A stretch of 64,000 nucleotides of DNA from Ctenosaura bakeri (taxonomy: Eukaryota > Chordata > Lepidosauria > Squamata > Iguanidae), in assembly GCA_948474755.1 (NCBI GenBank), contig CAOLHI010001036.1, forward strand, positions 1 to 64,000, written 5' to 3'. Made by a program: the position numbers and the translations under genes. Under the pieces are notes generated by a model. That model had not been told where the DNA came from and did no database searches. It saw only the letters and a program-made list of their open reading frames with translations. Positions 54,320 to 64,000 of the stretch are shown here, piece after piece (position 1 is the first letter of the stretch; every line of letters starts with the position of its first letter).

Positions 54320-54885
54320 AACTCTCCAGCTGTCCTGATTTGGCAGGGACTGTTCTGATTGACCTTCTGTTGTCCCACTTCTTCAGGTGCTTTTAAAATA
54401 TCCCAGTTTCTCTCTCTTCCTTGCACTTCTCCTCTTAGTCCTCAGCTTATTTCAGTTGCTGCAAATTGAGTTCAAAGTACAGAAGCAATTTTCACTCAAC
54501 TCAGCAAGAGAGAGATTGAAGAAAGACAAGAAGGAGGCATAGGCTTGGCCTTCCCTGTTGCTGCTGCTGTTGTTGTGTGTCTTCAAATCATTTCTGACTT
54601 GTGGCAACTCTAAGGCAAACCTATCATGGGGTTTTCTGGGACTGAGAGTATGTGAATCTTCCAGTGTCACCCAGTGGGGTTTCCATGGCTGAGGGGGGAA
54701 GTGAACTCTGGCCTTCAAGATCATAGTCCAACATTCAGACCACTACACCACACTGGCTCTCAGGCCTTTCCAGTAAGATCAGATAAAAGCAAACTTCTGC
54801 ATCCTTCCCTTTCTAACTTTTGCCATCTTAATCACACTCTAATATTGTTTGGCCATACATGTCTCAGTTTTAATCTAGATTTGTT
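54320..54885 (+). mobile_element. ~365-bp TIR/TA element, family G, copy 5, split by a SINE
   Basis: Left part 54320-54555: CTCTCCAGCTGTCCTGATTTGGCAGGGAC, TTAGTCCTCAGCTTATTTCAGTTGCTGC, CTTGGCCTTCCC. Right part 54772-54885: AGTAAGATCAGATAAAAGCAAACTTCTGC, AACTTTTGCCATCTTAATCACACTC. The right terminal repeat has decayed. Confidence 0.82.
54558..54763 (-). mobile_element. tRNA-derived SINE nested in family G element
   Basis: GCTGCTGCTGTTGTTGTGTGTCTTCAAATC, TGACTTGTGGCAACTC, CTATCATGGGGTTTTCTGGGACTGAG, CACCCAGTGGGGTTTCCATGGC, CATAGTCCAACATTCAGACCACTACACCACACTGGCTCTC. The flanks GGCCTTCCC (54547-54555) and GGCCTTTCC (54763-54771) are a 9-bp target duplication. Confidence 0.92.
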
Positions 54886-55987
54886 GCTGGTTGGCTTGAT
54901 GCTGCCTCCCTAAGTCAAGTCTCTGGGTTTATTAAGGGCTGACGTAAATACACTAATCAAACCTTAATGTTTAGCTTCCTGTATGGAAATGGGGAACTTT
55001 TATTAAGCCTGAAATGTGAGTGTGTGTAGAGAGAGAGGGTGTTGTGTGTGTGCTTCTGCAATGGGTTCTTTGTGGTGATTCCAAAAGAAAACAAAGATTG
55101 CCATCTCCTCCAACATGGAGGATTGAATTCTAGGTGAACTGTCTGAACTGTAGCTCTTACACTGAACCCTCTTTGTGTGGCTCGCCTTGACCTGCCAATG
55201 ATCTAAAGAATTTTCATATGCATGCAACATGGGAATTTGCTGAGTGTCGGATTTAATCATGAGGAGAGTTTTAAAATATTCTTCTCCCAGTCCAAGGCAA
55301 GATGTTATCCAATTCCTGATAAACACTTCAAGAAAAAAGAGATGGAATTTCCTAAATCACCTCTAGTACACATGGAGAAGATGAATACTGTTATTTTTGT
55401 AACACCGTTAAATTCACACATATAGCAGAGTACAAACATTCACATTCATTCATTACCCAATGAGCCCTCTTGAGCAGGTCATCCATGAAACATTCCTATA
55501 TTTTACAGAAAAAGAAGCAGAGTTATCCAGCTGTAAGAAGGATTCCAGAGATGATAGCATTTCAGGTATGGATTGGTATTATTGGGCACCTGTCAAGGAT
55601 GCATGTGTATATGTGTGAGGTTCCATTGCTGACGTTTGGATCCTCTTCACCATTCTGTTTATCTGTTTGCACCAAACATACAAGTGCAGACAAGAGAAGG
55701 ATGATAGAACAGCATGCATATGTGTGAGGAATGCCAGAGGAACAAATTTCCCCTTGGGAAGGTAGGCAGAGAACTTGGAAAAAGTTCATTTCTGAATGAC
55801 ACTTCCCATCATTCCCAGCTAGCATGATAATCTTGTTGTGCTGGTGAGGATAGTTGGAGAGGTGTAGTCCATTTCTTCCCCCAAAACTCTGGATGGACTC
55901 AAGTGTTCTCAGAGGTACACCACTGAGGTACTCCTCAATGCCCTTTTTTAGGTCTTCTGGGCACCTCAGCACATAGTCACATGACTA
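54886..55987. other. No gene or clear repeat recognised
   Basis: Unique-looking DNA. The 136-aa minus-strand frame at 55562-55972 has no motif and overlaps two other frames, so no gene is called. Confidence 0.45.
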
Positions 55988-56528
55988 CAGTAGTCCCTCC
56001 CCACCATCTCTGGGGGATATGTTCCAAGACCCCTAGTGGATGCCTGAAACCAATTTCTATATACATTATGTTTTTTTCCTATACATACATATCTATAATA
56101 AAGTTTAATTTATAAATTAGGCACAGTAAGAGATTAACAACAACAACTAATAATAAAATAGAACAATTATAACAATAGACTGCAATAAATGTTATGTTAT
56201 TGTGATCTCTCTGTCTTTTTCTCTCAAAACATCTTATTGTACAATATTATTTTTGGATCACAGTTTACTGTGGGTAACTGAAACTGTGAGAATCAGAGTG
56301 GTGCAGTTGTTTGAGCATTGAACCATGATCTTGGACACCAGGGTTTTATTCCCTGCTCAGCCATGAAACCCCACTTGAATGCCTCACACACTCTAAGCCC
56401 CAGAAAACCCTGTGATAGGTTCACCTTAGGCTTGCCATCAGTCAGAAAGTGACTTGAAGGCACACAACAACAACAACAACAACCTGAAACCTTGGAAAAG
56501 AAAACTGCAGATAAGGTGGTGACTACAG
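55988..56528. mobile_element. Tigger-type mariner element, carrying a nested SINE
   Basis: Left end CAGTAGTCCCTCC after TA (55986-55987), then GATATGTTCCAAGACCCC, AGTGGATGCCTGAAACC, TTTTTTTCCTATACATACAT, AAAGTTTAATTTATAAATTA, GGCACAGTAAGAGATTAACA, AATAATAAAATAGAACAATT. Right end TGCAGATAAGGTGGTGACTACAG before TA. From memory this is strikingly close to a Tigger-family element abundant in mammalian genomes. About 340 bp of Tigger sequence remain; no transposase. A SINE occupies 56285-56483. Confidence 0.85.
56285..56483 (+). mobile_element. tRNA-derived SINE nested in the Tigger element
   Basis: CAGAGTGGTGCAGTTGTTTGAGC, CACCAGGGTTTTATTCCC, CAGCCATGAAACCCCACTTG, ATAGGTTCACCTTAGG, GAAGGCACACAACAACAACAACAACAAC. 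The 7-mer CTGAAAC lies at both sides (56278-56284, 56484-56490) as target duplication. Confidence 0.92.
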
Positions 56529-56639
56529 TACAAAATGTTGTGTGTTCAGTTAGAGTTGTCAGGTTATCACTGTCCCAGGCTTGGAGACTCCAAAATCTGA
56601 GACTTAAGGGTGAATCCTTTTGATGTTGTGGGAGTGGGG

Positions 56640-56641
56640 GA

Positions 56642-56700
<59 letters not shown>

Positions 56701-56789
56701 GAGAAGAAGGAGGAAGGGAAGGAAGGAAGGGAAGGAAGGAAGGAAGGAAGGAAGGAAGGAAGGAAGGAAGGAAGGAAGGAAGGAAGGAA
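56640..56789. repeat. (GAAA)n and (GGAA)n compound microsatellite
   Basis: About 15 GAAA units followed by GGAA units with three short interruptions. Frames of Lys/Glu/Arg (plus) or Phe/Leu/Ser/Pro (minus) here, including a 177-aa frame, are artefacts. Confidence 0.97.
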
Positions 56790-56907
56790 ATAAGACAAAT
56801 AAATGAGGTAAAACAGACACACTCATTTTGGGACAACATGCTTGCCTGTGATTCCACCCCCTGAGAAGTGGATAAGAAGATCCAGACCCTGAGATGAGGG
56901 AATCCTA

Positions 56908-57077
56908 GGTCATTTCCTCACTAGACTGTTATAGCGCTATCATTCCACTTGCAACATCCTATGGAATCCTGGGCTTTGCAGTTTCGGGAGGGGCCAGCTG
57001 GCTCCTCCCGAAACTGCAAAGCCCAGGATTCCATAGGATGTTGCAAATGGAATGATAGCGCTATAACGGAAATGGAC
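56908..57077. mobile_element. Palindromic MITE (GGCC-TIR type), most symmetric copy
   Basis: Flanked by CTA (56905-56907, 57078-57080). Arms TATAGCGCTATCATTCCA / TGGAATGATAGCGCTATA, ACATCCTATGGAATCCTGGG / CCCAGGATTCCATAGGATGT and GCAGTTTCGGGAGG / CCTCCCGAAACTGC are perfect. The centre is CCAGCTGG. The right TIR lacks about 12 bp (AGTGAGG-type part). Confidence 0.93.
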
Positions 57078-57080
57078 CTA

Positions 57081-58715
57081 GTGATCACATGGGCCTCTCA
57101 AGAATTGGTGCTGTGATGAAGGTAAATAGACTCTTTCCCTTTAAAGCTGCGAGCTTCACTGTCCGATACAGAAGTGGTATGGAGGCTCTGTTCCATGAGT
57201 GGAAGCTCCAATCCATCAGGCAATCTGTTGATTAAGGTACAGCTTCCATGAGATGAACATGACCTAAAGAGGTCAAATTTCAGCCATGGATTCATATCGT
57301 TTGTAAAGCATTTGCAGTTCCCTGGAGACCAAAGGAGACTATGGTAATATAAAATATTATGTGAAAAACCTTAAGCCTCACAGCTATTGTAGGACTGGTG
57401 CCAGACTGTGGTGGGAAATAGAAACTCTTCCAAATTACATTTATTTTGAAAGGATCAAGGCTACTTAGGTAGTAAGGGGATGGAGGAATTTAGGAAGAAA
57501 ATGGTAAAGATAACTCAATTTGAACCTCAGTTTTATGGGCTCAACAGAATTACAATACAATATCTGTGTGTGGGTGTCTGAACTACTGATCAAGTGATCC
57601 ATCAGTAGCCTTGCAAAGGCAGCATTTGGGTGGCCTGGTGTCCATATGCAGAAACTGGAGCCTCAATGGGGAGGAAATTGTGATTGACAGCTCTGGTTGT
57701 TCAAAAGGAAGCCTTGGGGAACTTGCATGGATACCAGACCCCCAAAAGTTCTGAATATGCCTGGGGCAAGGATAAGAGAAACAAAATGAAAATTGATTAA
57801 CAAGTTAGGTGTCTGGACAAATACTTTTAGATTTAGGACAGAAAGAAGAGGGATGCTATTTTACTGATAGAGGGTTCCCTCTTTATATGCAAGGGTTTGG
57901 TCCCAGGAACCCCTCAGTAAAACAAAAAACATGGATATTTGTGTCCCCTTCTTTTCAATGGATGCAACGTGCACATGGATGCAGCTCGGTGTGGGTGTAC
58001 ACGTCACCACCATTTTAAGTACAGGGACACAACACTCTATTTGAGATATATATAAACTATGCAAAGGTCATGGTAAGGGGGTATGCACTTTGTTTTATCT
58101 CCATGGGGGTAAATATATTAGAGCAGGGATAAGAAACCAGAATTAGGTTTTCTGGGGGAGGGTGTAGGAATATTTGGTAACTATATTAAGAAGAGTACAT
58201 CAAGGCTAATGCAATATGAGTTTCTGGAAGAAACCTGGATAATTACTTCAATGCTTTTGTAAGATGAATAAGCAAACTTAAGGTTTAATGTCTCAGGAAA
58301 TCCATCTTAAGATAGGAAAATCCAAAGAATGTGTGGGGATAGGATAACAGCCATTGTTAGGGTTGGAACCCCATGGATGCTGCATTCCCAGGTAAATAAA
58401 ATAAAACAAAATAAAATATAAAATAAAATTGAACAATATTTTGAAATAGGGGAGGTGACCTCAACAGTTAAGAAGGAACCAAAGGCTTGAGTACATAGAC
58501 AAAATAAAGATACAGAGAGGTAAAACAAAGAGCAGATATTATATAGATTCCCCTCTCTCACTGATCATTTCATACAAGCGTTTATGTGTCTTTGCTTCCA
58601 ATAAGGAGCAGATGTCTCATTGTCAATAACCACCTGTAAACCTGATATCAGGGGTGTGTTAATATGAAACATCAACAATGTTTCATGTAAGAATGGAAAG
58701 AATATCTGAAGAAAA
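57081..58715. other. No gene; possible Tigger-type left end near 57868
   Basis: GGTTCCCTCTTTATATGCAAGGGTTTGGTCCCAGGAACCCC ... AACATGGATATTTGTGTCCCC (57868-57945) looks like the start of a Tigger-related MITE, but no second end was found. The remainder is unique. Confidence 0.4.
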
Positions 58716-59045
58716 TAGTCAAAAATGGGTTTTTGAGTGTTGGGAAACCTTGCTGCAGAGAATCTAGAGAACATGTGCAATTCAGGGTGCATTCTGTGTG
58801 CATGTTTTATTTTATTTCTTCTTGGAGCAGGAAACAGATTTTTTTGTGTGTGTGCAGAAAACAGCATTTTCTACATTTCTGCACAGAAAATGCCATTGTT
58901 TTCCATGCAGAAGCCATTGTTTTCCATGCAGTAAACTTGTTTTGGACAGAAAATGCTATTTTCTGCACAATCTTCCCCTAAAATTACATGATTTTATTTT
59001 ATTTTTGAACAGAATAAACTCTGAAAATTGTGTAGACTTTGTTAA
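58716..59045. mobile_element. Dispersed repeat E, copy 4
   Basis: TTTTTGAGTGTTGGGAAACC (as in copy 1), GGTGCATTCTGTGTGC, GCAGAAAACAGCATTTTCTAC, TCTGCACAGAAAATGCC, a 21-bp direct duplication ending TTTTCCATGCAG (58887-58930), GAAAATGCTATTTTCTGCACAATC. Confidence 0.62.
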
Positions 59046-59519
59046 CTTTTTTTCAGCAAAGAGAGAAATGGTAGAAACATTCATTCTTGACAACAAGAAT
59101 GAAATGTACAGAACCGTACCTCCATTGTCTTTTGTTTGGTAACTCAGTATAAAAATGATGATTTATCTCAATTACTGATGGGAATCATATAGTTTTCCAG
59201 ATGTCGTTGGACAATGCCAATATAATTATTCATAACTTAGGAATATCTCAACCATATCTGAAAGACTAGATTGTCTCCAAGAGTTGCACCAATACTGTGT
59301 CTATGATAATGATGCTTACTTAGATCAGGGCTGAGAACTGTGTTGCATTCCAAATGATGCTGACTTGCACGTGCCAGGATTAGTTTTGGTACTCACTATG
59401 CTACCGAAGCCTGCTGGGAGATATAGTCCAATGACATATGGAAGAGTGTATGATTTCCCCCTTTCTAGAGAAATAATACTGATTACATTAATGTAATCAT
59501 AACAGTCCTATGCAGGAAA
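59046..59519. other. No gene; traces of repeat H
   Basis: CCAGATGTCGTTGGACAATGCC (59199) and CTGCTGGGAGATATAGTCCAATGACAT (59411) are halves of the repeat H palindrome. Confidence 0.45.
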
Positions 59520-59870
59520 AGTATATATTCAGGGGTAGCCTTGTTGGCTTTGCAGCAAAATACAGCAAAATACAAAATCCACCAACAGTGATACCTCTAT
59601 TGGGCCTACATCAAAGCATAAAATACTTTATGCAAGCTTTTCAAGCTTCACTGGGCTTCTTCATCTGGTAAAGGTGTTAAAAATAATACAGGAGAAAAAC
59701 GGTGATGATTTTAGAGTCAGAGGCCTTCATTCTGTCTCAGATATTATCAGTTGAGATGGTCTTGAGGGATACCAGTGCAGACAGAGGCCACTTCCCTTCT
59801 TGGTCATGTAGGGACTAGGGACAAAGAGAAATAAAAGACAAGCAATAAAATTTCAACTCCATTAGCAATG
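59520..59870 (-). mobile_element. Dispersed LINE-like 3' end, family D, copy 2
   Basis: GGGGTAGCCTTGTTGGCTTTGCAGCAAAATAC, ACAAAATCCACCAACAGTGATACCTCTATTGGGCC, GCATAAAATACTTTATGCAAGC, TCACTGGGCTTCTTCATCTGG, AATACAGGAGAA, TTGAGATGGTCTTGAGG, CAGACAGAGGCCACTTCCCTTCTTGG, AGCAATAAAATTTCAA. Better preserved than copy 1 and lies in the same orientation. Confidence 0.65.
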
Positions 59871-60515
59871 AAAAAGTGAATTCCCTTGCAATCCAGCTGT
59901 CCCATGCACATGTCAAATTGTGAAGATAGGCTATACCTATCAACTCCTCATTTAGAGTTTGAAAACATTACTTTTTTTGGGAATACAGCTTCTGAAATCT
60001 ACCAGCCAGCATGGACAGTTACTTGGAAGTAAGCCCCATTTAATGCAACAGAGTTTATATTGATGCAAACAAGCATAAAATTGCACTACTGACGTTTGGA
60101 AGAAAAGAAAGGAAACATTGGCTGTGTGCATGGGCTCCAATTAATTTGGAAAATAGCTAGAGGTCATGGCTAATAAAGCAATGGTATCAGTTTTCAAGGA
60201 CTGTTTCATACGCTAATTGTCTGATTGCATTGTGCTGCAGCACACAGCCCCTTTGCCTCACGTTTGCTTGCATTTGAACATACTGATAGTTATTAGACCT
60301 GGGAAACTTAGGAAGCATTGTGACATGTTAGCCTTCCTTCAGAGCTGCTGGAGTGGATTTTGGATTGCATATGTTTGGAAATACATATTCTTGGGTAGTA
60401 AGGAGAGGTGAGTCCGTCATGCATTGACAGAAAAGAAGAAAATCATCAATGAAACAGAAGAGAAAAGAGGACACAGATTAGCAGAATATAAGATGTAGTA
60501 GTAGTTTGGTGAGAC
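59871..60515. other. No gene or clear repeat recognised
   Basis: Unique-looking DNA. Confidence 0.45.
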
Positions 60516-60746
60516 CAAGCATAGTGTAGCAGTTTGAACATTGGACTACAGCTCTGGAGACCAGGGTTCAGATTCCCATTTAGCCATGGAAATCCACTAA
60601 GTGACCTTGGACAAATCATACTGTCTCAGTCTCAGAGGAAGACAAAAGCAAACCCTCTCTGAACAAATCTTGCCAAAAAAACTCTCATGATATGTTCACC
60701 TTAGAGTAGCCATGAGCTGGACACAACTTTAAGACATGCAACAAGT
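60516..60746 (+). mobile_element. tRNA-derived SINE, full length
   Basis: ACCAAGCATAGTGTAGCAGTTTGAACATTGGACTAC, GGAGACCAGGGTTCAGATTCCC (B box), AGCCATGGAAATCCACTAAGTGACCTTGG, CTGTCTCAGTCTCAGAGGAAG, CCCTCTCTGAACAAATCTTGCC, TATGTTCACCTTAGAGTAGCCATGAGCTGGACACAACTTTAAG. The most complete copy in this window. Confidence 0.93.
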
Positions 60747-61445
60747 ACGGTAGTTTGGTGGTAAGGAATCTGCCACTTCCAAAGCATTTACTAGCTCCTG
60801 CATCCCTCCTGTGGATCTTTCTTCCACTAGAAATCATCTTCAAAGGAATAGTAAAAAAGGATTGCCCCAGGCTCTGGGGATTGCAAGTTAAAATCTGAGA
60901 CCTAGTGAAGCCTCCTGGTGATGTCATTAAGTACCAGTAAGTACCAACTTATTTTTTTCACAACTTGTCATTTAAATACACACATGTGTACACTAACACA
61001 CATGCCATATTTTCCTGTTTTGAAATTAAGTCAGAAATCTTAGCTAAAAGGCCTGTTCCCAGATCAAGGTGAAATGAGGGGATTATTCCTACCTGCCTAT
61101 TTGCCTTTAGCCAGAAGATATATGGAGAGCAGAGTGGAGGATGAATCCTGGCACCAAAACAAGTAGAAGGAAAGAAAGAAGCTAACTGAGTAAATACGGA
61201 GACTCCACTGGAAAAATCTTTGTAAGTTGCATCAACAGATCAAGCAAGCTTTGTAAACTGTAGCAGACTACTGTTCTAATGGCTGAACTAGAAGATCTGC
61301 ACAAACAGACCTTTCCTCTTGCTTGGAAGCAAGACTATCAAACTGGAGAATTTGCACCCTCATCTCCTGCTTGGAGGTGATCTATAAAACTGAACGCCAG
61401 GCCCTGAGACTTGGCAACATTATAGCATAGCTCGGTGACAAAGCT

Positions 61446-61558
61446 TTGAAGATTAATGTTTTTGGACTGCAGTTTCCAGAATCCAATAGTCCCCTTGGCT
61501 ACTGGCTAAGCTAGGCAGAGGATTCTGGGCACTCTAATTCAAAAAAGTGCCTTTTTGA
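61446..61558. mobile_element. Small palindromic repeat H, complete
   Basis: TTTTTGGACTGCAGTTTCCAGAATCC pairs with GGATTCTGGGCACTCTAATTCAAAAAA, with GGCTACTGGCTAAGC at the centre. About 110 bp. Likely a MITE. Confidence 0.65.
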
Positions 61559-62953
61559 AGCTCAGTTTATTGTTGAAAAGGCTGAACCAGGTTTTGAGAG
61601 AGCAAGCTTCACATACTATGAAACTTTTGCTTCTGCAACTCCCTCACTCAAGAAGCACTGACCTCATGCTCTTCCCACCATTGTTGCATTCAAAATGAAG
61701 CACCATGTGTTGATGGAGATGAAGTCAGACATGTCATAACTGAATGTTTATGGAAGTATTAGCATCGTGGTGACCCAGAAAAATGCAGTGTTTTTGTAGT
61801 GTTTGTTATACAGCTTCCCTAGCCCTGTGATTGATAGCAGCTTTTCTCTGGCTGCTAGGCATTTGGAAATCATTAACAATGTCATAGATAGAGCCCTCTT
61901 GAATAATCTCTGGCTCCTTTTTGCTTCTCTCGATTTATTATTTTATTATAAGAAAGCGTGGCCCATTGGGGAAGCCATTTCAAAATGTTTGACTGACAGG
62001 AACTGCCCATGGAATCAGCATTCAAGACTCACCTGCCACTCCTGCCCTTTGACTCAGAAATAGTGGCCTGAGATTTTGTGCTTTTTGCAAGGTTTCACAA
62101 ATGGGACATTGCTGCATCCCCTTTCAAGTCTCCCAGAACACAGTTTGATCCCTCAAATGCTTCTTTTGGGAAGAGCAGTGTTAAATGCATTCATTGATAA
62201 GCTGCCTGAGTATTCCCTCAGGATTCTCCCTCTGTGTCTGAAACCCTATGACATTTAGTTTCTCTGTTTGCTGCCCTGTAATATCCGTTACATCAGACGT
62301 CATTTGACGCTTGCCATGTAATGTTGCTTGACACCATTAAATGAAGATTTGATCTGCAATGTCATTTAATGTTTAATGTACTTGATATTTCAAAAGAATG
62401 TACAACCATCAGAATCTTCATTATTACCCTCTTGTTCTTCTTCATAAAAACTCAGAGTGATATACAATCTAACATAAAAACACACAGTCAAAAATCACAG
62501 ATTACGTATACTTGAAATTGCAAGGCTAAAATCACAAATGATCCATGCTTGAAATCACAAACGTAAAAACAAACAAACCCACAGACTGCAAAAAGTTTAA
62601 GTAAAAAATACAAACTCAAGCAGTGGTCAAACCCAAATGAAACACTTACTGCCTAAGTCCTGATTTTAGTCCTGATTCATATATGCAATTGGATCGACAA
62701 TTAATTCAATGAGTCTTCTCTAGCTGGGACTAGGAATAGAATACCAGATACTTATTTCTTGAAAGCATGGGCAATTAGATATGTTATTAACTGATGTCTG
62801 AAAGTCAGTGTTTGGCCAAACATTTATAGCCACCTCTCCCTCGACAGCTGTAAGCATCACATTAAGTCTAGCTTAACCATTCATTTCCTTTGTCCCCTCC
62901 TCAATGGACACCATAATTTCCACTGTTTCCAGTTTGGGCAGTGGATGCACATA
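61559..62953. other. Unique, AT-rich, no gene recognised
   Basis: No transposon ends over about 1.1 kb (61,560-62,680), unusual for this window. 62270-62400 holds several ATTTAATG / CATTAAAT words and CATCAGACGTCATTTGACG. Repeat L trace at 62687-62745. Confidence 0.4.
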
Positions 62954-63317
62954 CTCTTCAACTAGCCCAGTTTGGCAGGGACCGTCCCAATTAACGTTCT
63001 GTCATCCCACTTTTTTGGCTGCTTTTAAAATGTCCCAGTTTCTTTCTTCTCCTCTCACTTTCTCCTTTGTCCTTTCCTCCTTGTATTCACTGCATAGTGA
63101 ATTAAAAGTGAAAAGTAGTTTGTCTTCAATTAATTCTGCTGTGGGGGTGGAAGAGGAGGGAATCTTGCCCTTCCCAGTAGGGTCTGGCAAAAGCAAAATG
63201 TTACAGCCACTCCTAGCTTGTTTATTCCTCCTCATTAATAACTTTTGCCATCTTATCCACTCTCTGAGATTGTTTGACCATACGTGTCCCAGTTTTCACC
63301 TCTGAAATATTGGAAGG
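62954..63317 (+). mobile_element. ~365-bp TIR/TA element, family G, copy 6 (full length)
   Basis: Flanked by TA (62952-62953, 63318-63319). Ends CTCTTCAAC and ATTGGAAGG. Blocks GCCCAGTTTGGCAGGGACCGTCCCAATTAACG, GGCTGCTTTTAAAATGTCCCAGTTTC, AGTGAAAAGTAGTTTGTC, TTGCCCTTCCCAGTAGGGTCTGGC, AACTTTTGCCATCTTATCCAC. 364 bp, the same length as copy 2. Confidence 0.87.
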
Positions 63318-64000
63318 TATGGAGGCATATGAATATAAATATTTATATAAATAAATCCATTTTATCAAGTTACCAAGAATGCCAGTAACAGGAATTATGT
63401 TTCAGAATCAATGAAATACGATCCTGAGCTACTCCCTCATTTTTTTAAAAAAATAAAAATAAAGTATGCCTGAAGGCATTGAGTTCTGGACTGGTGGCTT
63501 TGGCCTCTTCATCCCTGGAAACCAACATTCTTTCCAAAGCACAGGCTGCAGCCAAGACTAACAGTTCATGGGGAAATTATAAATAAACATGATATAGTAC
63601 AAGCTTCTCAACCTGGTCAGAACTTCTGAGAAAGTCCACATGGCCTTTCAGTCAAAGGGAATTGATCCTAAGTGTTATCCTGTCATATTGTGAAGGGCTC
63701 TCAGGGAGGAAGAAGGAGACCACGATGGGATGGGAGAGTGGACTTAAGCATGAGAAATTCCCTGATAATGTATCAGCATTGGTTTCCCTAAGTGATTCTG
63801 AACACAACATGCTGAGGCTAAAAGCTCTGAAACAGAAATGCAGATATCAAAACAGAAGCCTGGATCAAATCTTCATTCTAAACAGCCTTCTATCACAAGG
63901 GATTGATTGTTGTACTAGCTACAACAATCGCTCTGAAACAGACCATTTATTTTTCAGGGTGTGCCTGGGAATTTAAAATTTTAGCCCTGGCTGGTGTTCT
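63318..64000. other. No gene or clear repeat recognised
   Basis: AT-rich start (TATTTATATAAATAAATCC), then unique-looking DNA. The 104-aa frame at 63662-63976 has no recognisable motif. Confidence 0.45.

Noticed and set aside
56293..56826. 177-aa minus-strand frame with Phe/Leu/Ser/Pro runs
   Set aside because: Produced by translating the (GAAA)/(GGAA) microsatellite and the adjacent SINE.
60516..60746. Candidate tRNA gene in the SINE head
   Set aside because: A- and B-box-like sequences are present but there is no tRNA acceptor stem; the same head recurs in a dozen copies fused to the SINE core and tail.
1..64000. Mammalian or marsupial origin of the window
   Set aside because: The Tigger element and AAC-tailed SINEs could suggest it, but the CR1 octamer tail, 5S-derived SINEs and the palindromic MITE set fit a squamate better, and no Alu, B1, L1 or clear MIR sequence was seen.

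Overview
The window looks like gene-free, repeat-rich nuclear DNA of a squamate reptile, most likely an iguanian lizard. That assignment is an inference. It rests on the mix of repeats: a tRNA-derived SINE and a 5S rRNA-derived SINE that end in the same tail, CR1 LINE 3' ends with the reptile/bird-type octamer tail, an RTE/BovB-like LINE, and many short palindromic DNA transposons. I recognised no host protein-coding exon, tRNA, rRNA or snRNA gene. The open reading frames are short and lie in repeats or unremarkable DNA. The segment is either intergenic or inside a large intron, and the sequence alone does not say which.

Layout. Positions 1-5,000 hold two copies of one non-autonomous DNA transposon (541-939 and 2272-2712), a decayed palindromic element, and an RTE-like LINE 3' end split by a MITE (3940-4480). 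Positions 5,000-10,200 hold a TTCC microsatellite, one dispersed LINE-like tail, one MITE and one SINE, and are otherwise unique. Positions 10,181-11,266 are a nest: a solo LTR with a target-site duplication, cut by a Tigger/pogo-like element whose interior is an array of about 115-bp hairpin units. Positions 11,267-24,690 carry SINEs, CR1 tails, two copies of a roughly 460-bp TIR element (14914-15381, 21962-22414), two palindromic MITEs, and a folded-back inverted-repeat cluster at 18,660-19,100. Positions 24,691-25,198 are the best-preserved CR1 fragment. Positions 27,952-28,552 hold another TIR element directly abutting a 169-bp near-complete palindrome. From 31,600 on there are more MITEs, several TA-flanked mariner/Tigger-type elements (33294, 40743, 43050, 55988), a LINE carrying both a nested SINE and a nested MITE (39398-40065), the clearest RTE-like LINE 3' end (43585-44036), and six copies of a roughly 365-bp TIR/TA element. 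A 688-bp TIR element lies at 50146-50833. Unique-looking tracts without recognised repeats include 7,200-10,180, 26,830-27,950, 44,040-45,000, 47,000-49,200 and 61,560-62,950.

How the parts relate. Several families that look unrelated inside share the terminus GGYC(A/C)TTTYC and a 3-bp target duplication. Three of these insertions sit inside other repeats (two LINEs and a SINE), so the empty site can be read directly. The SINEs and the RTE-like LINE share a 3' tail, which suggests that this LINE mobilised both SINE families. The nesting gives relative ages: LTR before Tigger; RTE LINE before SINE and MITE; SINE before MITE at 45194; Tigger before SINE at 56285; the 365-bp element before SINE at 54558.

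Limits: family names come from memory of repeat consensus sequences, without a database search. Boundaries are exact only where I quote a target-site duplication; elsewhere they are good to about 10-30 bases.
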